This document shows, piece by piece, positions 47,626 through 60,300 of a stretch of 64,000 nt of DNA. This DNA comes from Lonicera japonica (taxonomy: Eukaryota > Streptophyta > Magnoliopsida > Dipsacales > Caprifoliaceae). Position 1 is the stretch's first letter. Each line of letters begins with the position of its first letter. The notes below the pieces were generated by a model. It saw only the letters and a list, made by a program, of their open reading frames with translations. It was not told the DNA's origin and made no database searches. The stretch spans positions 37,312,969 to 37,376,968 of the forward strand of contig CM038468.1 of assembly GCA_021464415.1 (NCBI GenBank), read 5' to 3'. The translations under genes and the position numbers were made by a program.

Positions 47626-48420
47626 TTCTAAATATTGGCCACCCACCATGGTGTTGCTAGCCCCTTATATCTAATGGATTTTTTTTCCCTAAGAAATTAA
47701 ACTATTTTCAATATAAATGACTCAAACAAAATCCTTTCCGTTAAATCAAAATTTTCTTCTAATGAAAACTCAATATCACGAATCTCAAGACTATAATATT
47801 CATTTTCTTCATCCGAAGAGTTTAAAAGAACCATTAAAAGCTGTTTTCTCAAACCTTCATTTGCAATTTCGCTTATTTATTTTTTTTGTACAACATTTAT
47901 TAGCATAGTAGCTTATTTTTTGGGTTTAATAGTATTCAATAAGATTGTTCTATGTCATATATGAAATTTCTATATCCATTTTCAAATAGAAATGATTATA
48001 AAAATTTCTTATACGATTCATCTTCCACCTCATATGAAAATAGTTATAAAAATACCCATCGAAGCATATATTTTTCTTTTTTTCTTTTCTAATATAATTT
48101 AGTAAAATTATTAATTAAAGAAAAAGTAAAAGAAAAAAAACCCCAAAATGAGCTAGCTACTCCTCTCTCTCTCTCTCCTCATGCATGCCACCTGGCTACC
48201 TACTCCTGGAGAAAGTAATTTTTTTTTGATATGACTGATATTAAATGAGTAGCTATTTTCGAAAAAAGAAGAAAAGAGCAGCTACTCCTCTCTTTCTCTC
48301 CCCTTCCTCGGTAGCACAACTCCTCTCTCTTCTCGCCGGCATTCTTCCGCATTTTGCTATGACCGGTATTAAATAAGCAACTATTTTCGAAAAATAGTTG
48401 CGATCGGTATTAATTAGCCA
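47626..48420 (-). repeat. zinc-knuckle repeat unit C end and unit D
   Basis: Right of the Mutator-like element the array resumes with TTCTAAATATTGGCCACC. Unit D follows, with its coding remnant on the minus strand at about 47,920-47,750, a CCTCATGCATGCCACC module at about 48,178, and CT-rich tails. The remnant's order (zinc-knuckle half, KKINEIADEG-like linker, acidic tail) resembles the end of a nucleocapsid or coat protein of a reverse-transcribing element, perhaps an endogenous pararetrovirus. No reverse transcriptase is present, so this stays an inference. Confidence 0.5.
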
Positions 48421-49328
48421 CTTAATTTTATTGTGTATATACGTAAAACAAGAACACAAGTTTGAGAATAAGGATTAAGTGCCTAATTTATTGTTCATAT
48501 ATTTTCGCAACAACCACATCATGCCTATATATTATTACACCCACTAATGAATAGTCAATGACAAACACAAAGAAAATAAATACATTTATATGGGATTCTT
48601 AAATATTATAGCATTGAGAGATGGAATACGAACATTTTTATCGCTCTCGCTTTGGCGGGTCTTTAGTCATGAACTTGAAAAGCCCCTTAATTTTGATTGA
48701 TGACGGGATTCAATTCAATTAATGTGGAATAAAAAACCATTGGCGCTAGTGAACAATGTAACATTTCTGTTTATTTCAAATTTAAGAATGATTAGGGTTT
48801 TAGATGAGAGAGAGGGAGGGAGAAAATAGGAGACAAGGAGTAGAAAAAGCGGGGGATTCGAATGGTTAGTTATTTGTAGAACACAACAAATACGACTTTT
48901 TTTTTGTTTGAGTTGAGAGAGGATTCTTTTTTCTATTGTTTGCGATTGGTAATGAAGTTTCATTCACAGGTTGAAACTTCAACTAACGTATCACGTATTA
49001 ATAAATTAAAACACTCGTTGTACAAGTTTAACTTTGTTAACCATGCTTAAAATAGGGTTATCATGACTCTCACGTGTATGCAATTGGTTAAAATATCCTT
49101 TTAATTACATTATTTTAATTAATATTATTAATTTAATTAAAGTATAATTTTTAATTAACTAATTACATAAACAAATTGAAAGATGGTAAAAAATATCAGG
49201 GCTTGCAAGAAGACGCCGACTATCTAGATGATTGAATCTCCCCCCTCGCCTGCAATCCCCGCCCTAGGACTTCTGTCTAGTGCAAGAAGCTTTGCAAGCA
49301 ATATCGAAATGAACTACAATACTCTTAA
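48421..49328. other. intergenic sequence, nothing recognised
   Basis: AT-rich, with a GA-rich stretch at about 48,800-48,850. No coding domain or repeat ends seen. Confidence 0.4.
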
Positions 49329-49682
49329 GTCCTGTTTGGTGGGTGTTTATTTTTCAAAATTTTAAAAACTCAACTTAAAATAAATTTTACTTTTACATTT
49401 TTCAAAATTTATTTTACTTTACTTTCTCTCTCTAAATTTTTTTTAAAACACCGTAACTTTAAATCCAAAAATCAAAATTAGATAAAAAATATATATTTAA
49501 AACCTACTAGTCGAGATTTATAAAATAAGATCAATTGTGACTATTTTTTGAAATTTTTTTATGAGATTTTTTAATTAATTAAAAAAAAACTCAAACAAAA
49601 CCGAATTCACTTTTCAACGTATTTCCAAATTTTACCAAACACCAGATTTTAAAACTCAACTCAAAATATCAACCAAACATTA
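49329..49682. mobile_element. TGTTTGGTG-type MITE M3
   Basis: Third copy of the M1/M2 family, about 350 bp. Left end AGTCCTGTTTGGTGGGTG; right end read inward GGTAATGTTTGGTTGATA. The interior matches M2 almost throughout. TTA precedes it and TTT follows, so the duplication is uncertain. Confidence 0.75.
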
Positions 49683-50167
49683 CCTTTAAATGGCAATAAT
49701 ACTGCTCTTCACGGGTTAAATTTAATGAAATGGTTATATGAAAAAAGGTCATTTTGTTAAATTGAATCAGATTTGACATTGAGAGGAAGATGAAGAGGAT
49801 CATGATTATCAAAAATATTTGTATGATTTCCAAATTTGGGAACCCAAAACTTGTGCCTCTCCCATTCAAATTCCTTAGCGGCAATTATTAATAGTAACAA
49901 TAATGAGTTTAGGATATGATTTATGGGACATATTCAAATTCGTGTAACCAAATATATGTATATTGACGAGCAACGACTAGAAATAAACAGAGGATAATAA
50001 GATAATTTTTAGTAATTTCAAATTAAGTTAGTTTAAACTACTGCTCTTATTTTTAGCAACTATTATATAATTTTTTTAATTTAACAGTGTGTTCCGGCAG
50101 GAGTCATACCTAGCTGGATAACAAGATATAATTGAGACACAATTTAGTATTATAAGAGCATCTCCAA

Positions 50168-50198
<31 letters not shown>

Positions 50199-51009
50199 TT
50201 TGTGTAAACTTTACACGAGTCGTAAATGTTTTCAAATATCAGTCTTTTAAAATTGAGTTTTGTGTAAAATGGATGTATAAACTAAATTACTACTTTGCAT
50301 TGTCACGTTAGCTTTCTCTATCCTCAATTTTTTAATAAATCTTTAAAATATAATAACTTTTAATACAAAATATGAATTTTAATAAAAATTATATATTTGA
50401 AATCTAATCTTCAAGAAGAATAAATCAATATTATTGTGAGTAAAAAGATTTGTATAGAAGAGTTCAAGAGAAAAAATAATAAAAAATTACATAAACGAGA
50501 TCTAACGTATACAAGTATGTTATTGATTCTTTCAAATTTTTGCATAAGTACTACGAGAGCATATATTTTATTTTTTCAAGATTCATATTTTGGATAAAAA
50601 TTGTTTAACACATAAAATTTGTACGCGGACAATGCTCAACGTATTAATTTTGAGTATGCACGCATTACTTTAATATAATAAAATCGAGTTTTTGTTGGGG
50701 AAAAAAAATTATACTAGCTCTTTTGAATTAATATTTAAACTATACAACACACACACGAAAAAATCAGCACATCAATTTCAACTCACGGTCAAAAATAATA
50801 TAGCGTATAAAGTGTCACAGAGTATTTTGATTCGCTTAATTATATTATTATTATACAGAGATAACGTCTACATACAAAGTGTTAAGTAGTATTTTGAGGC
50901 TCCAATTTAAGTAGTTGTATTTTGTGGGCGCAGCAAACTGCAAAAACCCTCCTTCAACCTCGAAGCTCAACACCACAGCCACCAGTCATCATCCTCATAG
51001 GCGGAAGAA
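49683..51009. promoter_or_regulatory. upstream region of the methyltransferase gene
   Basis: AT-rich, with an (AT)n run at about 50,175-50,199 beside GAGCATCTCCAAC, a sequence seen at the ends of plant MITEs. The promoter and 5' leader must lie near the right end. A G+C-richer leader begins about 50,925. No convincing TATA box was placed. Confidence 0.35.
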
Positions 51010-51342
51010 ATGATCTCTCGTATCAATCGACCTTTATTCTTCCACTTTTCCAAAGGTACTACTTTCTCTCTCTACATATACAATTTGTATTTTTTTTGGT
51101 TCTTGTAATAACAATTTATATATTCTACAGTGATCTCTTACGAACATTTTCCTCATCAATCTCTGGCCTTTTTCTCCACACACATTGTTGGCGACACTCC
51201 GATTCTCGTAATTACTAATCCCTGTCTTTTGAGATTTGCATTTTCATTTACACGTATATGTTTGTTTGTGCAATTCAAGTTGTATTATTTGGAAATTTGG
51301 TTATTTTAATTTGTAGGTTAGAGATTTTATACACTCGCTGCA

Positions 51343-51382
<40 letters not shown>

Positions 51383-54300
51383 AATTTAAGTTGTATTATT
51401 TGGAAATTTTGTTCTTTTGATGTGTAGGTTAGAGACAATATACACTTGGCTTATTCATATATGACTATACTAGGTGGAAGTCCATGCCAAAGGTACTATC
51501 CACCTTTGAAAAAGCATCTTGTAATTTCAACCACTCAATCTTTTATAATAAGGGGCAATGGTTTTTGAATCCGAAAAACTTAAAAGGGATAAAAATATTG
51601 TAAAGTTGTGATTGCAAGACTCTTTTTTAAGAGTGAATAGTTCCTTTGCTATGGGTTCCCACTGGTATATGTATATATATATATGTTTTGTTTGTGCAAT
51701 TCAAGTTGTATTATTTGGAAATTTTGTGGTTCTTTTAATGTGTAGGTTAGGGATTTTATACACTCAGCGTTGTATGATCCTGACCATGGTTACTTCTCCC
51801 AAAGGTCAGCGTCGGTTGGAGTGCTCGACAGAAGCATTAGGTTCAATCAGCTCGCTGGTATCAAAATCTCTCTTTAAACTTTTAGTGATTTTGTTTGTTG
51901 AGGAATTTATATTGGGGGTTTTTGAAATTCACAAGTACTCCCTCCATCCCAAATAAAAGTCTACTATTGTTTTTTTGGGATGTATCAAAATTGAGAGTCC
52001 TAATTACTGTACCAAATCTCACAAGTCACAATAGCAAATTAGGTTGGGTTCTCAATCATTGACTAGGTGGAAATCAGTGTATCTGTAAAAAAGTGTTGAA
52101 GACTTGGAGTTGAATTGGACTCTTAATTTGGGAAAGTGGGAGTAGAATTTCAGTATATTGGCATTTAGTATTGTTTTTATTATGATTGTTCAAATGACAA
52201 GTAATCTGAAAGAATTATTAATCTAGTTGCAGTGATCTGAATCATGATTGAAATGAAGGACTAGAATTGGCATCTTATCCGAAAAGTATAGGTAGTTGAA
52301 GCATAATTGATTAAAGTTCTTGGTACGTCAGTCTTGCGTGTTCAAGAAAATTTTAGTGATGGAATTTGGAAAATTTAGTTGTCCAAGTCATGCTATTTAT
52401 GAAAACTGTGATCCTTGTTATTGATCTGGCAGGTGAATCCGACTCTGTTAGAATGTTGAAAATTCAAATCTACTTCATTTGAATACTATTTAGCATTTCT
52501 TTTCATCTTCTTATCCAAGTTAAAAGAAAAATATCAAGCTGAAGCTTCTTCCTTTTCATCTTATTGCCATTTTAGTTAAAATCTCTAATTTATAGCCAGT
52601 TAATTAGGTGATTCCCCATTTTGTTTCACATTCAAATAAGTAGGTACAGATTCTCAGTCTTGCACAATACTAAAGATAACATGATAGAAACTGTTCAAAT
52701 TTGGTGTGGACTGTGGAGGTATTTGAGGAAAGAAAATAAATTGATGGAAGTTTCCAATATGCTTTTTTCAAGTGCTATGGAGTACTGAACACAAAAGGAA
52801 TATGGGAAGTATCATGACACACTTATAGATTTATGTGCTACAGACAGAATATGTAATTGCCTTTGAATTGAACTTAAGAACTTGAATAATTCTGTTTAAT
52901 ATGTTGGAATTTCATTTGAATTTCCTAAGAACGAAGCTCTATTTAATAAAATTCTTACAATTATGTATTGCATTTAAGGTTAAAGTTCTCACTAGATCAT
53001 TCCACCCATTTGTTTTCGCCACATCAAATGAAAAAATGGAATATAACTGTATTTTCCTCCTTCCCTTGCTTTACATTTTCTTTCTCTTATTTTTTTCCTC
53101 AAAGAAATTCAAATTTCTTAGCCAAGCATATAGGAATAAGTTAGTTGTACACTTGTACCGAAAGTGCAAGTTTTGTAGTTACAAGTGGAGCTGCGGAGGT
53201 ATTGTTAGGGTGCTGTGCGGGTGGTTCCTCTTGGTAAGCTTAAAGAAAATAAATGTTTATAAAGTACGATTACGGTTAAATACTACAAGTTCACTGAAAC
53301 CACCAAGGTTAAACCAAGTTACATGTCATCTAATTGTGGATCTCTCATCAAATAGCCTTAACGTGTTTGTGTTTTGTTTTTTTTTTTTTGGGGGGGGGGG
53401 TTTATAATGTTAAATAGTAGCATCATTTTCCTACTTATGTTGGTGGAATATTCACTTGTTCTTTACAATGGGAAACTAGGTGATTAGTATTACTGTTCAA
53501 CTGGTTTATGCTGAAATGTCCTGCAAATACTAAACTTCTGGAATATTATAGGCATGAATACCTCTTGTTGGACTTGTGAAACATTTCAGGCAGGAAAGCT
53601 TATATGAAGCATTTGGATAATATTTACAAGCAGAATGACGTATCATGGTTTACTCCAGTTGAGCTCTTTAAGGTAATTTACATTGTTTTAGTGCTGGTGC
53701 ACATAATTTTCTAACTATAAACCTTAATATAAATACTGCTATCTTTTATAAGAAGCATAAGTTTATTAAATCAGAAAACAGCACAGCAATGAGAAAATGA
53801 AGTCCTCCTTGTAGAAAAAAGAAATTCGACTGCCTCTAGTTTCCTTCCATTTATATAAAATGAGAAACAAAGGTATATCCCGAAGTGCTTAAATGAAGTT
53901 GGACAAGGAGAAGCCATGACCCCATACTTTTCATGTTTCCCTCGCTCTTCTACACATTAGACAATATTGAAACACAATTGGATTTTAATTAATTGATAGA
54001 TAGAAGAAAAATTGGGAGAAAGGGCACTAATTCTACAATCCATCTTCATAAGAGCATCCAAGACATCATTGATAGATTAATTTAGGATATTGAGTTGAGG
54101 ATGTTAGGATGAATAATGGGCGATCTCAAGGTCCATTTCAAGAGAAAACGTGGCTCACCAGAATAGACAATTCCGTTCTCTTGACAGAATGGGAAGGAAG
54201 TTGTCCAGGAATAAGAGAAAAAGAGTAATTTAAATATGTCAAATCAGTAACTGAAGATGTTGGAGGGATCTCCTGCGAAGTTAGAAGTGGCCCCACTGTC

Positions 54301-57300
54301 CTTCAGTTCATTTCTTGTTTTCTCCTACTATCTTTGCTCTTAGATTGCCCCTCCCCCTTCGGTTGTCTCTTGAGCTTGAGTTTAAATCTTTTGTGCGCGT
54401 GAATAACTCCTCCCATGTCGATAGCCCACGACACCACCCTTTTTTCTACTCCTTATTCTCGGTTATTACCATCAAAGGTATCTCATTAGCAACCGGCATG
54501 ACAGATTTGAAAGAGGGAATAGAGTTTGGCATGGCCTTCTTTATTAAGATAGAAACTACTTCCTGTTTCTAGATATAGGATGAAATAAAAGACTTCATAT
54601 CTAGTAAGCGGAGACAAGTACCCTACTCTCTCTCTAACCAGTTTTACCCGTAATGAAATTCATATCCATTAAAAAATATTCCGGTTCTGTTTCAATTATC
54701 TTATAACCAGGCATGAGAAGATAATTTGTTATCAAATTTATATCACATCTTAGTAACTTTTGAGCATTTCATGGTCATCAATTTCCAGTTATCTTCTTTC
54801 ATACCTAGCTACAATTCAGATCTGAATTGTAGAGTTCACTGAATAGTAAGTACAGGATTTATATGGTTCGATGAATAGCTTGGTAAGAAATCAGGCACAA
54901 TGTAGATAGCTTTGGAACTATGACCCATACCTCCGAGGTGAAGTCAATCTTCAAGATGAGAAGTGGCCTATATAGGCTCAAGTGGCCTTTCTTACCCATT
55001 ATTTCTCTACATTGGCCGAAGATGGTATCTGATCTTTCATTGCCATTCATAGCAATCACATGAACGTCTGGAGTATGCAGTAATTTTTGATTTTTTCTTG
55101 CATGTTAGTTACATTTTGAAAACACTTTCTCATCCAGTTATTTTTTAATTTAATCTCTCTCTCTCTCTGATATACTCCGTGGATGTCATATCTTTTACTT
55201 TTAGCCTTGGTACGCCCATGGGATTGCTGAAGCCATTCTGCGAACTGCTAACCTTTCAGTTCCACTAAAAGTAAGTTGCTTCATTCTGTTTCTTCTAATT
55301 GCTAATGCACAATATAATGCTAAAATTCAGGAAAGGTATACGCCTGCGAAAATTGTGTACGTTTACTTGCATGCTGATTTATTTTTTCCTCTCTATAAAG
55401 TAAAAGAATTGGTGCCCACACAAGGAAATGGGACAAACCATTTTATGTTGGGTTTTCCTAATTCTTTTATCTTATTTTTCCTTTAAGCTCTATCCTTTAT
55501 AGCTGTTATTGATCATTAAGCATCCCTTGCCCCGGATTCCATCATGATTCACTAATGATTGACATAATTTGCTATCATAACCTCTTTATATAGCTTTTAT
55601 AAATGCTAATTTGCTATCATAGCCTCTTTATATAGCTTTTATAAATGCTGTACATCCGGGGTTCTTCCCCTTTTGTTGGGATGGCAAAACATGGCTGGCA
55701 CAAACCTGACTCGGTGCAAGTTTTTTTTTTTGAAAAATCCCGCCCCGCCCCTCCCCGCCTGGTTTAATATATGCATAAGCCTGAACCCACGCCTCTCTGA
55801 TGTAATTGTATAATATTATAACGCAGTCAAAGGACAAATATTATATTCGGGCCGGGTCAAGTCAAATGGGTTAGCTTTGAGCGATCCCTATACCCGTGCT
55901 GGGTTTTTATTGCAGAAACCATATCCACCCTAGTCTTAATAAAACCCGCCCCATGAAGGTCAGGTCGGTTGGGTCATTTTGCCATCCCTACCCCTTTTCA
56001 CGGGTTCACTGATATACTTTTACTTCTAAAAAAGTTCTACCTGCCTTTGTGGATTCCTTCAATTCTTTGGGAATGCTAAGGAAAATGTTAATGCGGCTTT
56101 TTACATATCAAAGGAAAAAAAAAGAAAAGCGAAAAGAGAAAAGAAAGAGGAGTTTCAATGTCCTTGTTATACATGTTGAGGCCACAATTGATCGCTTTTT
56201 CTTATGACCTGTATTCAGATATATGAAATTGGAGGTGGATCAGGAACTTGTGCGAAGGGCATTATGGATTACATCATGTTGAACGCACCTACAAGAATTT
56301 ACAATAGTATGACTTACACGTATGTGCCTTTCTTTACTTTTAACAACTGTGAAAATCCTACTCTCATGCACACATTAAGCTTTGTATATGAAACTATAGT
56401 GAGCTGAACATGAGTTGGTGTACTTTTGGCATAAATTTTATGATCTTCACAGCCAGAAGTGAAAATGCGAGCATTTCCTATGTTTCAGCTTTTCATCTTT
56501 TTTGCTGCCACCATTTTTGGTTTCAAGGTTGCATTATTGATCAGTTTGCTTTAGTTTGTTTCTTACTTTCTTTTGGTTCCATTGAGTTCTATTGTATTTC
56601 ATTTACCACGAGAAGATTACTTCCTCCAGAGAATTCCTCCTCCTGTTTCCCCACAATCTTTTTTAGTTTCTATATATTTTACTGCAGTGCAAATTGTCAT
56701 TGTTATTGGTTACTCTCTTTTCCCAAAATAAGAGCCCACCTTTCCTTTGCGGCGTGTCCCAAATCAAGAGTCTACTTCCTAAAATCAATGTACTAAATCT
56801 CAGGATAGCTAAATAGGTTTTAATCGGGACATTTGATTACGCCGAAATTGGTGTCCATAGAAAGTGCAAAAGTCAAATAGGGAGTACAGACTCTTAATTT
56901 GGGAAGGTAGTAATATATAGTTTCCCAAAACAGAATTTGATTCAAAGTCTTAGATTTAAAAGATCGATACCTTACAGATGAGTAGCTAATATTAATTTTT
57001 TTGGCTTTGCATAATCTCATCAATTGGTGCATTAGGTATGTTCATCGAGGGAGTAACCCTCTATGGTAGATTCTTTCTTGTGAAAACATTTTAGGTTGCT
57101 ATTATCTTCTACGAAGTTTTGGTGGTTTGAGATGTTATGAATTTATGTTCAAACTTTTTATATTTGAACCAACTGTTTTATTTTATTTTCAGAAAAGCTT
57201 GAAATGTTACTTTTACAGATACTTTCTTGAATAGGAAATCTACCGTGGGAATCTTTGTTAAGAATAATGCAGTAACTTTTTAGTATGGGATGCACTTGCA

Positions 57301-60300
57301 AGAAGAAAAGAGTGCTAAGAAATTCACCCAGCAGCAGTTTTCTTGAAGAAATTTGATAAAGATTTTGCTATTTCTTACTATAGTAATCTTTTGATTATTA
57401 CTTCTTACTTTCAATTTTGCAGTAGGATTTGGGTCAGACTTTAGTCTTTTATACACTTTTGGCGCTACCTTCTTGAAGTACCTTGTTAAAATTTTCAGAT
57501 TAGTTGTGTTTGTCTTCACTACTTTTTCTGGGGGCGGGCAATTTTTTCCTATACAATAAAATATATAAAGCACTACAATGCTATCTGTAGCCAATTTTTA
57601 TCTCCCACTTACTTTATATGGTAGAGCATGGAATGAAAACTGTATTCATGGTGTTCTACACGTTGGAATGTGCTAATAATGACCAATTATACTCTGTCAA
57701 AGAAATTCAATCTTGAATTGTTTCGCTATGATTTTGGAGCATAAGATATGAGAGATTTAAGTGGTGGTGGAAAGGTGTGGCTAAGAACCACCAAGATCAC
57801 CTATCTTGCTAGGGGAAGGAGGGGGTTGGGCTTAAGTTTTATTCACATTTAAGCATTCTGTTGATTGAGTCGATAGACACTTTCAATAGATTTAAGCCAC
57901 TAACATTTTAGAAAATTTTCCTAATTAAAATCATTGGTTGACTTGCTAATTCTGGACCTACTTGTATCATCTAGATGGAACCTGGGTAAAGTTCTTAAAA
58001 CTTATTTAACTAGAATTATCAATTTTTTTCTAACTACATCTACTGCAGTTCAGTGGAAATCAGTTCTTCCCTGGCCAAGAAACAAACGGAAACTGTTGGA
58101 GAAGTTCGTAGTCACTCATCCAAGTTCAGAGTAGAGTGTCGTGATGCTGCTGATCCGAGTGGATGGGGTAAGGCAACCTTTTCCTTTTTCTATCATTTTG
58201 TCAGTCAATTCATTTGGTTTAGAATTAATTCATAATAATAGGGCCCATCTGATAAAAAGTTGGAAAATGATTGGATAAACAAATAAGTTTTATGAGAAGT
58301 TGGAAAAAGTATGATTTGGTGAGATGTTCTCCATCTTTTTCTCATTTTTCATTGAATTTTTTGTTACTATTCGCCCAAAGAATTGGAATCCATGAAAAAA
58401 TTTGGAAAAGTAATAGAACATGTTGCCAAATCACCATCTCTTTTTCCAACATCTCATAAAAATTAGAAGTGTTTGCAATCATTTTCCAACTGTTCTATCA
58501 ATAAAGCCCATAATATTTAAATGTTCATCTTACCCGTCAAGGTCTTCTTGTAATGTCTTTTTACTTCTATTTCTCTTGGATTGTGAAGCTGGAGTTCTGT
58601 CTTGCACAAGTATTCATCATCAGGTTTGAAAACTAACAGTCTTGCTGTCAAAACAGGGGACGTGGAGCAACAACCTTGCTGGGTTATAATGCTAGAGGTA
58701 TGTTGTGCCTTTAAAATGTTTCAAAGATGTGGTTTTGACTTGGTATCTTTTTCAGGTTAGAGCAAAAAATCCATTATTTATAGTCATTTTTTTTTGTAAA
58801 AACGTATGACTTGGCGAGTCCACACAGTGATTCAGCAAGTTGCTTTTATATCAGTTGTTTTGGCTGGAAATTAGGCGAGTCATACTGTGTCAAATTTATT
58901 TCGTTAATACAGTTACATGTAACTGTTTCTGCCAATTTGGATTGGTTTCGGACTTTCGGCAAATGCTTGTTTGAGCCTTGTTCATTTCTTCTTTATAACT
59001 AATGGTCCGTTTGATGAAAAAGCTGGAAAATGATTGAAAACACAACTAATTTTTCACGAGGAGTTGGAAAAAGAGAGTGTGATTTGGTGAGATGTTCTTA
59101 TTTCTTTTCCTTATTTTCCATGGAAATTTTTTCTTACCCACCAGTGAAATAATTTTATTCCAGGGAAAATTCCAAAAAGCAATAGCACGTTTCACCAAAT
59201 CGCTCTATCTCTTTTCCAATTTCTCATAGAAATTAGTTGTGTTTTCCATCATTTTCCAACTTTGTTCTTATCACACACCCCCTAAATGTATAAATGCAAT
59301 AATTATTTAAACAAGAACATGGGATGCGGATACGAATTACGATAATGTCCATTGTGTGTTTATCCCCTTCTTAGGTAGATACAATGGCCGTGAGATGTAG
59401 GGCTGTATTTTGATAGGTGTTACTTCATTGTTGGTGTTAGAGTATGGACATGTGGTACCATCCATCCAACCTTGTAGATAAATACAGAAAGCATCATACC
59501 ATATCAAAGAACCAAAAACCCAATAGAGAAGTCATAATTGCACGGAAATAAAGTGGGGGATTGAAAAACTACCTTGTGTAGAAAAAGCCGGGGGTTTCAT
59601 TCATAGTGACTCTTTCTAACAAGCGCTACGAACCGCCAGGAAGGAGCCAAAAAACGTGAGCGCCCCTGTATTACTTGTGGACCACCTACTTTTTTATTGT
59701 TCCACACTTACCAAAATTTTTCCACACCAAAATTTCTCCACCTCCGACCTTTTCTTTGTCAGAATCTCTCATCTCCGAGAGAAGAGTAAAATGTGGACTG
59801 TTCGGCGAGTTTGAAATATTTTCAATCTTACAATATACATACTGGTCAAATAAAAAACGGTTACAAATATAGATATTATATGGACAATTTTTTTTTTATA
59901 TGATGGAAAGTAAATCTAATATGCATGTGCATACTATACAATATACTATATAATATATTATATATATATGCAGAATGTTAGTTAGAAAAACGTTAATACA
60001 CATATTTTATTCTAAACATGCAAGCAAGATGATCACTCTTCTCTTCCCATGGGCATTCTTTAACACCATCCCTTATTCCCTTATCTGACTTTTACTATTG
60101 CACACTTAACTTTTGGTTTCCTTCAGTAATAGTATATCTTTCGTGTATTTAAGTAAAGATGTACCCCAGGATAATAGAAGTTTTGAAAATGAGTGTCCAA
60201 TCAGTATTGGACACATAATATGGAATATTATTAATTATTTTTTTTATAAGTTTTACATTTTGATTAGTATTATATTTGTTTTTCATAAAAAATGTAACTA

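Noticed and set aside
50922..51218. Upstream ATG at 50,922 as the methyltransferase start
   Set aside because: It is in a different frame from exon 2 onward. The ATG at 51,010 joins in frame and gives a plausible mitochondrial presequence.
52901..53407. 168-codon open frame on the plus strand
   Set aside because: It lies in intron 3 of the methyltransferase gene, runs into a T-run and a G-run, and shows no domain or conserved motif.
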